A stretch of DNA of 64,000 bases, from positions 1 to 64,000 of the forward strand of contig JBMFOU010000012.1 in assembly GCA_049969475.1 (NCBI GenBank), in the 5' to 3' direction. The translations under genes were made by a program, and so were the position numbers. Source of the stretch: UBA2030 sp049969475. Lineage in GTDB: Bacteria; Bacteroidota; Bacteroidia; Bacteroidales; TTA-H9. Of the stretch, positions 7,489-17,308 are shown piece after piece. Under the pieces are notes generated by a model. That model saw only the letters and a program-made list of their open reading frames with translations, was not told the DNA's origin and searched no databases. Each line of letters opens with the position of its first letter. The first letter of the stretch is position 1.

Positions 7489-10371
7489 ATGTCGAAAAAA
7501 AGCGAGAAACATGTGTACCTCTTCGGCAACCGCAAGGCCGAAGGTGATGGCAGCATGAAAAACCTGCTGGGTGGCAAGGGTGCCAACCTGGCCGAAATGA
7601 ACCTTATCGGGGTTCCGGTTCCTCCAGGATTCACTATCACAACCGAAGTATGCGACCTTTATTACAAGGTAGGTCAGCAGGCTGTAGTTGATCTTATTAA
7701 AGATGAAGTAGAAGCCGGTGTTCGATTCATCGAAAACGTGATGGGAACCCGTTTCGGTGATCCTGAAAATCCTTGCCTGGTCTCGGTTCGTTCGGGTGCC
7801 CGTGCATCCATGCCCGGTATGATGGATACCATCCTTAACCTGGGTCTGAACGACATCGCAGTGGAAGGCCTGGCTCGCAAAACCGGTAACCCGCGCTTTG
7901 CCTGGGATAGCTACCGTCGTTTTGTACAAATGTATGGCGATGTGGTTTTAGGCCTGAAACCTGCTTCCAAAGAAGATATCGACCCCTTCGAAGAAATCAT
8001 TGAACACATGAAAGAAGAAAAAGGGGTACATCTGGATACCGATCTCTCTGCCGAAGATCTTAAAGAGCTGGTAGCCAGGTTTAAAAGGGCTGTGAAAGAG
8101 CGCACAGGTAAAGATTTCCCTCAGAATCCCTGGGAACAGCTTTGGGGTGCCATCATGGCTGTATTTAACTCCTGGATGAACGATCGTGCTATCCTCTATC
8201 GTAAACTCAACAATATTCCCGATGAATGGGGAACTGCCGTTAATGTACAGGCCATGGTATTTGGCAACATGGGCAATACTTCTGCTACGGGTGTTGCCTT
8301 TACCCGTGATGCTGCGACAGGCGAAAAACTTTTCAACGGTGAATATTTGATCAATGCCCAGGGCGAGGACGTGGTAGCAGGTATTCGTACTCCTCAGCAG
8401 ATTACCCTCGAAGGTTCTCGACGTTGGGCTGCTCTGGCTGGTATCTCCGAAGAAGAACGTAAGGCCAAATATCCTTCACTCGAGGAAACTATGCCTGAGA
8501 TTTACCGCGAGCTGTGGGAAATCCAGGACAAGCTCGAGAAATATTTCCGCGATATGCAGGACATTGAGTTTACCATTCAGGAAGGTCGTTTGTGGATGCT
8601 TCAGACCCGTAATGGTAAACGTACAGGCGCTGCCATGGTTAAGATTGCCATGGATATGCTTCGTGAAGGCATGATTGATGAAAAGACGGCACTGCTGCGT
8701 GTTGAGCCTAACAAACTCGACGAACTTCTTCATCCGGTATTCGAAGCCGAAGCCATGCGCAAGGCTAAGGTAATTGCTAAGGGTTTGCCCGCTTCACCGG
8801 GTGCAGCAACCGGTCAGCTAGTCTTTAGTGCCGACGATGCCAAAGAATGGGCCAAGAAAGGCGCCAAGGTCGTCCTGGTTCGTATCGAAACTTCTCCCGA
8901 AGACCTCGGTGGAATGGATGTGGCTGAAGGTATCCTCACCGCTCGCGGTGGTATGACCAGCCATGCCGCAGTGGTAGCCCGTGGTATGGGTAAGTGCTGC
9001 GTATCAGGAGCTGGTTCCCTTAAAATTGACTACAAGGCCAAGACCCTGGAAACCAACGGTAAAGTTTATAAAGAAGGCGATTGGATTTCACTCAATGGTT
9101 CCACCGGAGATGTTTACGAAGGTAAAATTGCCACCCGCGATGCTGAACTGAGTGGTGATTTCGGTGAACTGATGCGGCTGGCCGACAAATACAGCCGTAT
9201 GTATGTTCGTACCAATGCCGACACTCCGCACGATGCGCAGGTTGCCCGCAACTTTGGAGCCAAGGGTATTGGACTTTGCCGTACGGAACATATGTTCTTT
9301 GGCGGCGAAAAGATCAAGGCCATGCGTGAAATGATTCTGGCCAGCGATGAAGCTGGGCGTCGTAAGGCACTCGACAAGCTACTGCCCATGCAGCGCGCTG
9401 ACTTCGAAGGTATTTTCGAAGCCATGGAGGGCCTGCCTGTTACCGTTCGTCTGCTCGACCCGCCCCTGCATGAATTTGTTCCGCATGAAGAAGCCAACCA
9501 AAAGGAAATGGCTAAAGAAATGGGAGTGAGCGTGGAGGAAATCAAACGTAAGGTGGAAGAACTCCATGAATTCAACCCCATGCTCGGACATCGTGGCTGC
9601 CGTTTGGGCAACACTTATCCCGAAATCTCAGAAATGCAGGCCCGGGCTATTATCGAGGCTGCTCTCAACCTGAAGAAACGCGGCATTAGAGCCCTGCCTG
9701 AAATCATGATTCCGCTCACGGGTACTCTTAAGGAAATGCAGATGCAGGAAGATATCGTTCGCAAGACGGCCGAAAAAGTCTTTGCAGAATATGGCGACCG
9801 CATCGATTACCTGGTGGGCACCATGATCGAAGTGCCGAGGGCTGCCGTAGTGGCCGACCAGATTGCCAAGTCTGCCGAATTCTTCTCTTTTGGTACCAAC
9901 GACCTTACCCAGATGACTTTCGGTTACAGCCGAGACGATGCGGGTAAGTTCCTACCCATCTACCTCGAAAAGGGTATTCTTAAACACGATCCTTTCCAGG
10001 TACTCGATCAGGAAGGTGTAGGTCAGCTTATTAAAATGGCTGTAGAAAAAGGTCGTAGCACCCGCGAAAAACTGAAAATCGGTATTTGTGGTGAACATGG
10101 CGGTGAACCTTCTAGTGTGGAATTCTGCCACTTCACCGGATTCGATTATGTCAGTTGCTCGCCCTTCCGCGTTCCTATTGCCCGCCTCGCCGCCGCTCAG
10201 GCTGCTGTAAAAGAAGCTGCCGCCCAAGAAGCCGAAGAAAAGAAAGGCAAAAAGGATAAGAAGGATAAAAAAGATAAGAAGGACAAAAAGAATAAAGAGT
10301 CCAAAAAGAAGGATAAGAAAGACAAAAAGGGCAAGAAAGATAAGAAGGATAAAAAAGATAAAAAGAAGTAA
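7489..10371 (+). CDS. ppdK: Pyruvate, phosphate dikinase with a Lys/Asp-rich C-terminal tail
   Basis: Interconverts pyruvate, ATP and Pi with PEP, AMP and PPi at the glycolysis/gluconeogenesis node. The N-terminal ATP-grasp domain begins VYLFGNRKAEG...LLGGKGANLAEM. The swivelling phosphohistidine domain has GGMTSHAAVVARGMGKCCVSG with the catalytic His. The C-terminal PEP-binding barrel contains LCRTEHMFF, the PEP-region Arg residues and GICGEHGGEP with the catalytic Cys. Enzymes of this family usually end soon after this point, near 875-910 residues. Here the protein runs to 960 because of a 43-residue tail (918-960) with 29 Lys and 9 Asp, mostly as KKD repeats. The core looks fully functional. 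Confidence 0.96.
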   Translation: MSKKSEKHVYLFGNRKAEGDGSMKNLLGGKGANLAEMNLIGVPVPPGFTITTEVCDLYYKVGQQAVVDLIKDEVEAGVRFIENVMGTRFGDPENPCLVSVRSGARASMPGMMDTILNLGLNDIAVEGLARKTGNPRFAWDSYRRFVQMYGDVVLGLKPASKEDIDPFEEIIEHMKEEKGVHLDTDLSAEDLKELVARFKRAVKERTGKDFPQNPWEQLWGAIMAVFNSWMNDRAILYRKLNNIPDEWGTAVNVQAMVFGNMGNTSATGVAFTRDAATGEKLFNGEYLINAQGEDVVAGIRTPQQITLEGSRRWAALAGISEEERKAKYPSLEETMPEIYRELWEIQDKLEKYFRDMQDIEFTIQEGRLWMLQTRNGKRTGAAMVKIAMDMLREGMIDEKTALLRVEPNKLDELLHPVFEAEAMRKAKVIAKGLPASPGAATGQLVFSADDAKEWAKKGAKVVLVRIETSPEDLGGMDVAEGILTARGGMTSHAAVVARGMGKCCVSGAGSLKIDYKAKTLETNGKVYKEGDWISLNGSTGDVYEGKIATRDAELSGDFGELMRLADKYSRMYVRTNADTPHDAQVARNFGAKGIGLCRTEHMFFGGEKIKAMREMILASDEAGRRKALDKLLPMQRADFEGIFEAMEGLPVTVRLLDPPLHEFVPHEEANQKEMAKEMGVSVEEIKRKVEELHEFNPMLGHRGCRLGNTYPEISEMQARAIIEAALNLKKRGIRALPEIMIPLTGTLKEMQMQEDIVRKTAEKVFAEYGDRIDYLVGTMIEVPRAAVVADQIAKSAEFFSFGTNDLTQMTFGYSRDDAGKFLPIYLEKGILKHDPFQVLDQEGVGQLIKMAVEKGRSTREKLKIGICGEHGGEPSSVEFCHFTGFDYVSCSPFRVPIARLAAAQAAVKEAAAQEAEEKKGKKDKKDKKDKKDKKNKESKKKDKKDKKGKKDKKDKKDKKK
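10240..10368 (+). repeat. In-frame KKD codon repeat encoding the PPDK tail
   Basis: The last 43 codons of ppdK are built from near-repeats of a 9-base unit (AAR AAR GAY, giving Lys-Lys-Asp), interrupted by Gly, Asn, Glu and Ser codons. The composition (29 Lys, 9 Asp, 2 Gly, one each of Asn, Glu and Ser) differs sharply from the enzyme core. Such arrays can change length by slippage. Confidence 0.85.
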
Positions 10372-10388
10372 ACTTGCCCATTGATAAG

Positions 10389-10423
10389 ATAAAGGCTGCT
10401 CCGACACAGGCAGCCTTTATTTG
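10389..10423 (+). terminator. Rho-independent terminator of ppdK
   Basis: An 11-bp perfect stem (ataaaggctgc at 10389-10399 and gcagcctttat at 10410-10420) with a 10-base loop lies 18 bases after the ppdK stop and is followed by TTG and T-rich sequence. Confidence 0.8.
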
Positions 10424-10536
10424 TTTATAACCCCAGAGCCTGAACTTGTACTAATCTATGCTGGAAACCACCATGACAAAATGTGGGCAGAGCCCAGGTC
10501 AATCCTATTGAGAGCTATTTAATTCTGGAAAGTGGA

Positions 10537-13428
10537 TTATTTCAATACTATTATACTTGCCCTGTTTTTGAATCGAATAATTTCTTCAATTAATAGTACT
10601 GGCATTGTGCCGACTATTATGGCCAACCATTCCCAGGTTTGCAAAGAGGTGGTTCGAAACATTTCGCCTCCCCATTCTACAATCAACCACTGACCGACTA
10701 AAATGGCTGTGATTACTATTAAAAAACCCTTATGCGAAAAGAATCCTTTGAAAGCGCAATCGTTGGTGCCAAAAACCTTTACATTGAAAAGGTTCCAAAA
10801 TTGGAGCATGACAAACGAGGTAAATACTATGGTCAACTCTTTTATGCCGATACCCTAACCTCTAAAGTTGAATATCAGGTACATAACCAGAGTAATTCCC
10901 GTAAAAGTCAGACCTGATACTATAATCCACTCTTTCATCCTGGGTGTAATGATGAAATCCTCGTTACGGCGGGGTTTTTCTTTCATGACCTCTGGTTGGG
11001 TGGGCAATGTGGCCAGTGCCGCTGCGGCGAAAGTGTCCATAATTAAGTTCACCCAGAGCATCTGCGTTACTGTAAGGGGTACTTGGTGACCTGCTATGGA
11101 GCCAATAAAGACCAGCAAGAGAGCCGCAACATTTATAGTGAGCTGGAAAATAATAAATCGCTGAATGTTTCGGTAAAGCGACCTCCCCCACATGATGGCT
11201 TGGGTTATGGATTGGAAAGAATCATGGATGATAGTGATGTCGCTGGCTTCTCGGGCAATGGCTGTGCCTGAGCCCATCGAGAGGCCTACATGCGCCTGAT
11301 TGAGGGCTGCAGCATCGTTACTGCCATCACCGGTAACTGCCACAATGCGTCCCTGTTCCTGTAACAATTTTACCAGGCGCTGTTTGTGACTGGGCCGGGC
11401 TCTATACATAATCTTGAGCCTCAAGGCTACTTCTTTGGCTTCTTCTTCGCTGAGCGATTCAAACACATCGCCTGCTATGAGTTCTTTATCGTCTGAGAGA
11501 TTGTCTATTAAGCCTATTTGTCTTCCTATTTCTCGGGTGGTTCCGCCTGTATCACCCGTTATCACCTTGACCTCAATACCTGAGTCAAGACAGGTTTTTA
11601 CAGAATCTGCCACGTCAGGTCTCAGCGGATCACTTAGGGCACATACCCCCAGGAATACCAGCTCCACTTCTTTTAAATCTATTTGACCCTCTTTGAATGG
11701 TTTTTGACTTGGCTGAAGGCGTGCGTAAGCAAATCCAAGCATTCGCATGGCCCTGGACTGGTAGGTCTCGAAAATCTCTTCATATAGGGTTAGCGCCTGG
11801 CTAGTGGAAATCTCTCCCCCAGCCGTGTAAGCCTTATGACACATTTTAATCAAAATCTCCGGGGCCCCTTTTGCAAATAATAGGGTCTCGCCCGTCTCTA
11901 TATTCTCGGCTACTGTGGCCATGTATTTGCGCTCCGTAGAAAAGGTAAGCTGTTCCTTTTCCCGATATTGAGCCCTCAGATCCTGATCATTGATACCTTG
12001 ATTCCAGAGCCACATCAATAGGGCAGATTCTGTTGGATTTCCCAATGGACGTGGCTCCTGGTGGGGGGTGGCTTAAATCCAGATGTACGGTGGAATTTAC
12101 TGCCATATTGGCGGTCAGCCAGTCGTAAACCGAATGGCTTTTCTCTGCTGGCGTGAATATTTCATGCACCTGCATGCGATTCATGGTGAGCGTACCCGTC
12201 TTATCAGTGCATATTACATTTACGGCCCCCATGGTTTCAATAGCGTGCATTTTGCGCACCAGGCTATTATGCTTAAGCATGCGACGCATGTTCAGCGCAA
12301 GACTTAGCGTAACACTCATGGGCAATCCCTCAGGCACTGCCACCACAATTAGGGTGACGGCCACCATGAAGTTGTGTAATATATTCCCGGCTTCTTTTAG
12401 GGTAATCCAACTCTCTTTGTTAAAAACCTCTACTCTCAGGAGGGCTCCCAAAAGGAGTGAAAAGGCAAAAAAGCCTCCTCCGGCTGATATTAAAGAAGCC
12501 CACGAGCGTTCTTCAATCCATTCTGCTAGCCTTGACCTTGCACCTGCCAACTGGAAACCATCACGAACAAAAGGTGCCCAAACCTTGGATATGGCGATGG
12601 CAACCGAAAGCATGGTAACAAGAGAACTCATCCATTGTTTTAGGGTATAATGACCCTCTATCAATCCCCTGAAAAACAGCACAGAAAAAGTTAGTATGGC
12701 AAAAATAAAACCACCCACGCCAATCAACCTGGCCAGGCGCTCCAATTGCTGATTGAGGGGGATTTCTTCATCGGGTGGTTTTATCGCTTCTCTTGCCACT
12801 TTGCCATATTCTGTTTCATCGCCTACCCTGATAATTCGGGCGGTGCAATGCCCGTCAACGATAATGCTTTCACGTAATATCTCATTGGGTGGATAAGTGG
12901 TTTCCTGCGTAAAAGCTTCGGGATGGGCTGTTTTATAGGTTACGGGTTCTCCTGTAAGACTAGATTCATCTATTCGCAGGCTGACCGATTCGAGCAGTAG
13001 GGCATCGGCGGGTACTTCCTCTCCGGTATTTAGCATAATGATGTCGCCCACTACCAGGTCTTTTCTGGCCACCTCGGTGATGTATCCTTTGCAAATAACC
13101 TTGCAGCGCGTCTCATCGTTCACCAGGTTTAAAAGATCGAACTTGCGTCTCGCGTCATACTCAAACCAGAAACCAAGAGCTGTGGCCAGAAAAATGGCCG
13201 GTAGGATCCCCTCTGTTTCATAAAAGTCTTTTTCAAACAAGCATATGATAAAGCTCAGGAAAGCAGCAATAATTAAAATTCTTATCAGTGGGTCCTTAAT
13301 TTTTCAACGTATAATTTCCAGACCGACTCACGGGGTGGAGGAGTAATTACATTAATACCGAACTTCTGTTGATTAGCCAGCACTTCATCATCGATAAGAC
13401 CTTTGAAAGCCTGAGCAGTATATTGCAT
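10537..13428 (-). pseudogene. Decayed calcium-translocating (PMCA-type) P-type ATPase
   Basis: The concatenated reading is a P2B/P2A-like Ca2+ pump of about 960 residues. Pieces in order: N-terminal cytoplasmic segment from the ATG at 13426-13428; actuator domain with SSLTGEP; M4 motif PEGLP; phosphorylation site ICTDKTGTLT; nucleotide-binding GNPTESAL; hinge TGDGSNDAAAL; and C-terminal membrane helices with FVMLQFWNLFN. Three lesions break it: a one-base loss near 13297-13305 (EK-KDPL context), a one-base gain in a G6 run at 12063-12068, and an in-frame amber at 10855-10857. Neighbouring genes are intact, so true decay is more likely than poor sequence. Confidence 0.88.
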
Positions 13429-13552
13429 TATTAGATTCTTCGGTAGGTTTAATGTAAATTATCCATTGAATTCGAATGATTGGGGTGAAGTTAGAAAATT
13501 TATTTTTAGGTATTAAACACAATCAACTCATATATAGCAAAAAACAATATTA

Positions 13553-14332
13553 TTAGACACCCATAGCCCCTGCCACAATTTCTGCAATATCCAGGTTTAT
13601 ATTTTGTTCTTCCTTTCCTTCTTTCTTTATCCCATCCGTTAGCATGGTCATGCAGAAGGGGCAGGCTGTGGCCACTATGCCGGCACCGGTGCTAAGCGCT
13701 TCGCGGGTCCGTTCGGCATAAACCTCTGTATGCCCGAGTTCTGATTCTTTAAACATTTGGGCGCCCCCGGCCCCGCAACAGAGCGAAAAGCTTCTGTTTC
13801 GTTTCATCTCTTTGATCTTGAGACCGCTATGCTCAACTACCAGTCTTGGATCTTCATAAATCCCATTGCCCCGGCCCAGGTAACAGGGGTCGTGGAAAGT
13901 GGCCGTCTGGTTGCGGAATACTTCGGGATTCACTTTTATTTTTCCCTCTTCTATCAGTTGCCGTAAAAACGTACTGTGGTGTATGACCTCGTAGTGTCCA
14001 CCCAGGTCAGGATACTCGTTTTTGAAGATGTTGAAACAATGAGGACAGATGGTTATGATTTTCTTGACCTGGTAACGATTTAGGGTATCTATGACTTGCA
14101 TGGCCTGCATTTGATAAAGCATTTCATTTCCTGCCCGGCGGGCGGGGTCGCCGCTACAGGTTTCTTCTGAGCCCAGGCAACCAAAGTCTATTCCGGCATG
14201 AATGAGAATGCGTGCAAAGGCCTGGGTTACTTTTTTATAGCGAGGATCGAAGGCTCCGGCGCAACCTACCCAAAAAAGATACTCTGGGGTTCGGTTCATT
14301 TCGCGGAGCAGAGGTATTTTGTATGCGTTCAT
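13553..14332 (-). CDS. CCG-domain (Fe-S) oxidoreductase subunit, HdrB/HdrD-like
   Basis: Cysteine-rich protein of the heterodisulfide-reductase B/glycolate-oxidase Fe-S family (259 residues). The first CCG-like half has VGCAG, EETCSGDPARR and CPHC. The second has HDPCYLGRG, LCCGAGG and CPFC, the pattern that binds a non-cubane cluster in HdrB. It is 27 bases downstream of a membrane Fe-S gene (14360-15649) and probably forms one redox complex with it. In relatives such pairs take electrons from flavoproteins or quinol; the substrate here is unknown. It has no membrane segment and is likely cytoplasmic, docked on its partner. Confidence 0.85.
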   Translation of the reverse strand: MNAYKIPLLREMNRTPEYLFWVGCAGAFDPRYKKVTQAFARILIHAGIDFGCLGSEETCSGDPARRAGNEMLYQMQAMQVIDTLNRYQVKKIITICPHCFNIFKNEYPDLGGHYEVIHHSTFLRQLIEEGKIKVNPEVFRNQTATFHDPCYLGRGNGIYEDPRLVVEHSGLKIKEMKRNRSFSLCCGAGGAQMFKESELGHTEVYAERTREALSTGAGIVATACPFCMTMLTDGIKKEGKEEQNINLDIAEIVAGAMGV

Positions 14333-14359
14333 AGATTGTATTTTTTCAATGGCTCAAAC

Positions 14360-15649
14360 TTAAAATTGCATCCAGGCTTCCCGAGCTTCGGCAGCGTATT
14401 GCCAGGGAGCTCCGTTGTTTTCAATATTGCTAAACATGGATGCCAACAAGGGGGGCACTGCGGCTTCTTCCATAGCCAGATAGCGACGCATGGCCAGGAT
14501 AATCACTGGCTGGTTGATATTTACCGGACATTCGCGGGCACAGGCGTTGCAAGTAGTGCAGGCCCAGAGCTCTTCTTCACTAATAAAATCGCGCAGCAAT
14601 GCCCTTCCATCGTCGAAAGACAGTCCTTGTTTAAGCAATCCATCTCTTTTCTCTTTGGCCCTGGCTCTTACATCCATCACAATTTTTCGGGGAGAGAGTT
14701 TTTTCCCTGTCAGGTTAGCCGGACACACATCCGTACAACGACCACATTCTGTACAGGCCAGGCTGTCGAGATAGTTTTTCCAGGTGAGGTCTTCAATGTC
14801 TTTGACCCCAAATCGTCGGGGAGCAGGAGCTTTCGCTTCTTCGACATTCGCAGCCCCGGGATCCAACATCAGCCTGACTTCTTTTTCTATCTCAGGCATA
14901 TGATCCATTTTTCCCAGTGGTTCGAGCCGGCTCAGATAGACGTTGGGGATGCTGGTAAATACATGAAAGTGTTTGGAATAGGGTAAAATGTTGGCAAAAA
15001 GGAAAATCAGGAGGATATGTGTCCACCAGAACGTCTCATGGAGAAAGTGAGCCTGATAGATGCTAACACCCTGAAATACTCTGGCAAGCAGATTACTTAC
15101 AGGCATTGCTTGGTCTAAATGACCTGGATGTGTTAAGAGGTAAAATATGTTGGTTCCCAGCAGGCTAACCATCAGGAAAAAAATAATGAGCAGCGCAGCA
15201 GCTGCATCAATTTTTGAAATGGGCTTCATTTCAATACCATAGAACCGCCTGATTTTCATGAACGTTCTGCGAATCAGAAAGGCTAATATGCTTAAAAGCA
15301 CCAAAACAGAAAATACATCACCCGAAAAGACGATTATGTTATAGAAAACTGGCCATTGCGAAAAAACACGTTCTTTGCCGCTCAGTCCATCGATCACCAT
15401 CTCCAGGCTGCCCACAGTGATGATAAGAAATCCCCAGAAAACCAGGGCATGAGCCAGTCCCACCAGTGGTCGACGAAAGATGCGCGATTGCCCAATAGCA
15501 ACCCTGAGCATTACTTTCAGCCGCTTTGCGTGTTGACGAATAGGGAAGGGCCTCAGCAAAGGCATGATACCGAAAATTCTGCGTACCGACCAGAGGAAAA
15601 CCCCGATGGTCATTATCAGGATGGGGGTGAAAATGAGCGTCTTGGTCAT
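14360..15649 (-). CDS. Membrane-bound Fe-S oxidoreductase, HdrE/NarI-like plus two [4Fe-4S] clusters
   Basis: From the ATG at 15649 the protein has 429 residues. The N-terminal half carries about five hydrophobic segments of the nitrate-reductase-gamma/HdrE cytochrome-b type. The C-terminal half carries two ferredoxin motifs, CTECGRCTDVCP and CTTCNACARECP. An upstream TTG at 15712 would add 21 residues before the first helix and looks less natural. With the CCG protein just downstream it resembles HdrDE-type complexes that link the quinone pool to a soluble partner. No electron-transfer flavoprotein or dehydrogenase gene is next to it, so the donor is unknown. Confidence 0.85.
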   Translation of the reverse strand: MTKTLIFTPILIMTIGVFLWSVRRIFGIMPLLRPFPIRQHAKRLKVMLRVAIGQSRIFRRPLVGLAHALVFWGFLIITVGSLEMVIDGLSGKERVFSQWPVFYNIIVFSGDVFSVLVLLSILAFLIRRTFMKIRRFYGIEMKPISKIDAAAALLIIFFLMVSLLGTNIFYLLTHPGHLDQAMPVSNLLARVFQGVSIYQAHFLHETFWWTHILLIFLFANILPYSKHFHVFTSIPNVYLSRLEPLGKMDHMPEIEKEVRLMLDPGAANVEEAKAPAPRRFGVKDIEDLTWKNYLDSLACTECGRCTDVCPANLTGKKLSPRKIVMDVRARAKEKRDGLLKQGLSFDDGRALLRDFISEEELWACTTCNACARECPVNINQPVIILAMRRYLAMEEAAVPPLLASMFSNIENNGAPWQYAAEAREAWMQF

Positions 15650-15730
15650 AATGTGGCAATTTATGCAGTTTGCTGCATTTTTATCGCCACAAGTATAAAA
15701 TTTTTTCGCCAAAAGCAGGAAACTTTCCCT

Positions 15731-16291
15731 TTATTTGGAGAAAATCTGATTTAAGAAATCAGCTGAACTTTTAATTTCCTGAACGATTTTACGGATAGAG
15801 CCTAGCCCGATTTCTCTCTCCCTTACTTTTTGAGGATCCAACCAAACTATATCTTCTACATCATCTGCTGGTTGTATGGTTTCTAAACTATCAACCCTGC
15901 ATAAGAAAACAGAATCCAGGGTGTAATAGAGTAAATCTTTGTAAATGTATTTGTTTGGAACGGTTTTTAAAAACTTCCATGACACAACCTGCTAGCCGGT
16001 TTCCTCTTTCACCTCACGAACCAAGGTCTGCTCAGAAGTTTCGAAAATATCGGAAAAGCCCCCGGGTAAATCGAGCTTGCCTTGGGCGGGTTCGTATTTT
16101 CTGCGGGTAAAAAGAAGTTCTTTATCACGATTAGGAATAAGGGCAATGACAGCCGGTGCAGGGTTGAAATACCAGATCAGCCCACATTCGGGGCATTGCA
16201 TGGATTTAACGCTTATCGAAGTAAATCCTGGTTCACCACATCGAGGGCAGAATTTAAAAACGAGGAAGGGATGCTCCTGAGGTAATTGCAT
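15731..16291 (-). pseudogene. Nudix hydrolase with N-terminal zinc ribbon, split by an in-frame amber
   Basis: The first 99 codons encode a four-Cys zinc ribbon (CPRCGE...CPECG) and a Nudix box GGFSDIFETSEQTLVREVKEETG, which keeps the catalytic Glu residues. At 15992-15994 a TAG replaces the hydrophobic residue that normally follows EExG. The same frame then runs on for about 87 codons (QVVSWKFLKTVPNKYIYK...) with the expected rest of the fold. One base change (for example TTG to TAG) explains the break. The 99-residue fragment should not fold as a whole Nudix domain. The possible substrate (a nucleotide diphosphate derivative) is unknown. Confidence 0.8.
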
Positions 16292-16530
16292 GGAGCAAAG
16301 GTAACGATTTAGTTAAAAGTTATATGCTGTAAGCTCGATGTCAGGGGTTAGAATTCGGATAGTGTCCTGGCGAGCCTTGGTCATTTAAATGATACAATCC
16401 CAATCGCTTACCTTGTGGATTTCATGGGGATTATGATCTATTTGTTCCACATAGCTCACCGCCAATGCGAATATCGTGATCACCTGAGGTGTGATGTTTG
16501 CCTCGGGGGTTCTGTGGACTCAAGATTTTT
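16292..16530. other. Intergenic spacer between batE and the Nudix pseudogene
   Basis: 239 bases without recognisable gene, RNA or clear terminator. Stops occur in all frames. It may contain the promoter of the Nudix gene, but I see no TAnnTTTG match. Confidence 0.45.
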
Positions 16531-17298
16531 TCAATACCTGCGCAAGGTGTTGCCAGGTATCCAACCTACGCTTCCATTGGCAATTTTTATCTTTACCCAC
16601 GAATTCAGGCTGTCGCTTAGTTGCACCTTGGTCCCTTCGTGCAGCACAAAGAGATCCACACTGTTTTCGTCTGGTGAACTCTTAACTGTAACTGAAGGCT
16701 CGAATATGATGCCATGCGTATGGTGCGTCTGTCGGTAATGATTCTTACTTGCAAACGTGTAGCTCAATACTCCCATCAGTAAAAACAAAAGGGCAGAATA
16801 AAAACCGGTTCGTTTGAGACCGGGACGATTGGATAGTAAAAACCAACCCAATGCAGCAAGAAAAAGGGCTAAGAAAATAAGGCTGAGCCATGCCCAGGTA
16901 TCGCCGGTAAAAAGGGTATAGAGTGATTTCCACCAGCGTTCGAAAAACAGGTCAGGTACTACGTCTATTTTGTCAACTATTCTACTATTAGCTACTTTCA
17001 GATTGAAAAGGATGTCTTCGTCGGAGGGGTCAAGTAAAAGTGCTTTTTCGTAATAATAGATTGCCGGGGCCATTTCATTGCGCTTAAACCAGGCATTGCC
17101 TAGGTTGTAGTACAGGGCGGCTGATTCGTTGCCTGTAGCAATTACTTTTTCATACCAGTAAATGGCAGCTTCGTAGTGGCCTTTGGTATAAGCACTTGTA
17201 GCTGAATCAATCATGGTCTGCGGAGGCAGTTCGCTGGCCTGAAGTAATACCGATGTAAGAAGAATACCAGAAAGTATGTAATATTTTAAAGTATTCAT
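16531..17298 (-). CDS. batE: BatE: TPR and SH3 protein of the aerotolerance operon
   Basis: The 255-residue product (ATG at 17298) starts with a signal peptide. TPR repeats follow (YEAAIYWYEKV, YYNLGNAWFKRN, AIYYYEKALLLDPSDE), then two membrane helices near residues 135-185, and a C-terminal bacterial SH3-like domain (VTVKSSPDENSVDLFVLHEGTKV). This order is that of BatE. It is the last gene of the Bat operon, 10 bases after batD. The upstream TTG at 17304 is less likely as start. The molecular role is unproven; the family is linked to oxidative-stress tolerance and envelope function. Confidence 0.88.
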   Translation of the reverse strand: MNTLKYYILSGILLTSVLLQASELPPQTMIDSATSAYTKGHYEAAIYWYEKVIATGNESAALYYNLGNAWFKRNEMAPAIYYYEKALLLDPSDEDILFNLKVANSRIVDKIDVVPDLFFERWWKSLYTLFTGDTWAWLSLIFLALFLAALGWFLLSNRPGLKRTGFYSALLFLLMGVLSYTFASKNHYRQTHHTHGIIFEPSVTVKSSPDENSVDLFVLHEGTKVQLSDSLNSWVKIKIANGSVGWIPGNTLRRY

Positions 17299-17308
17299 AA
17301 TCAACGAT

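Noticed and set aside
9952..10407. Long Phe/Leu-rich minus-strand reading opposite the end of ppdK
   Set aside because: It is the mirror of the Lys-rich repeat (AAG and AAA codons read as CTT and TTT) and has no homology features.
10855..15994. Two in-frame TAG codons (ATPase and Nudix) as evidence of amber recoding
   Set aside because: TAG is the normal stop of several intact genes in the window, the ATPase also has two frameshifts, and no suppressor tRNA or pyl gene is visible here. Plain nonsense mutation is simpler.
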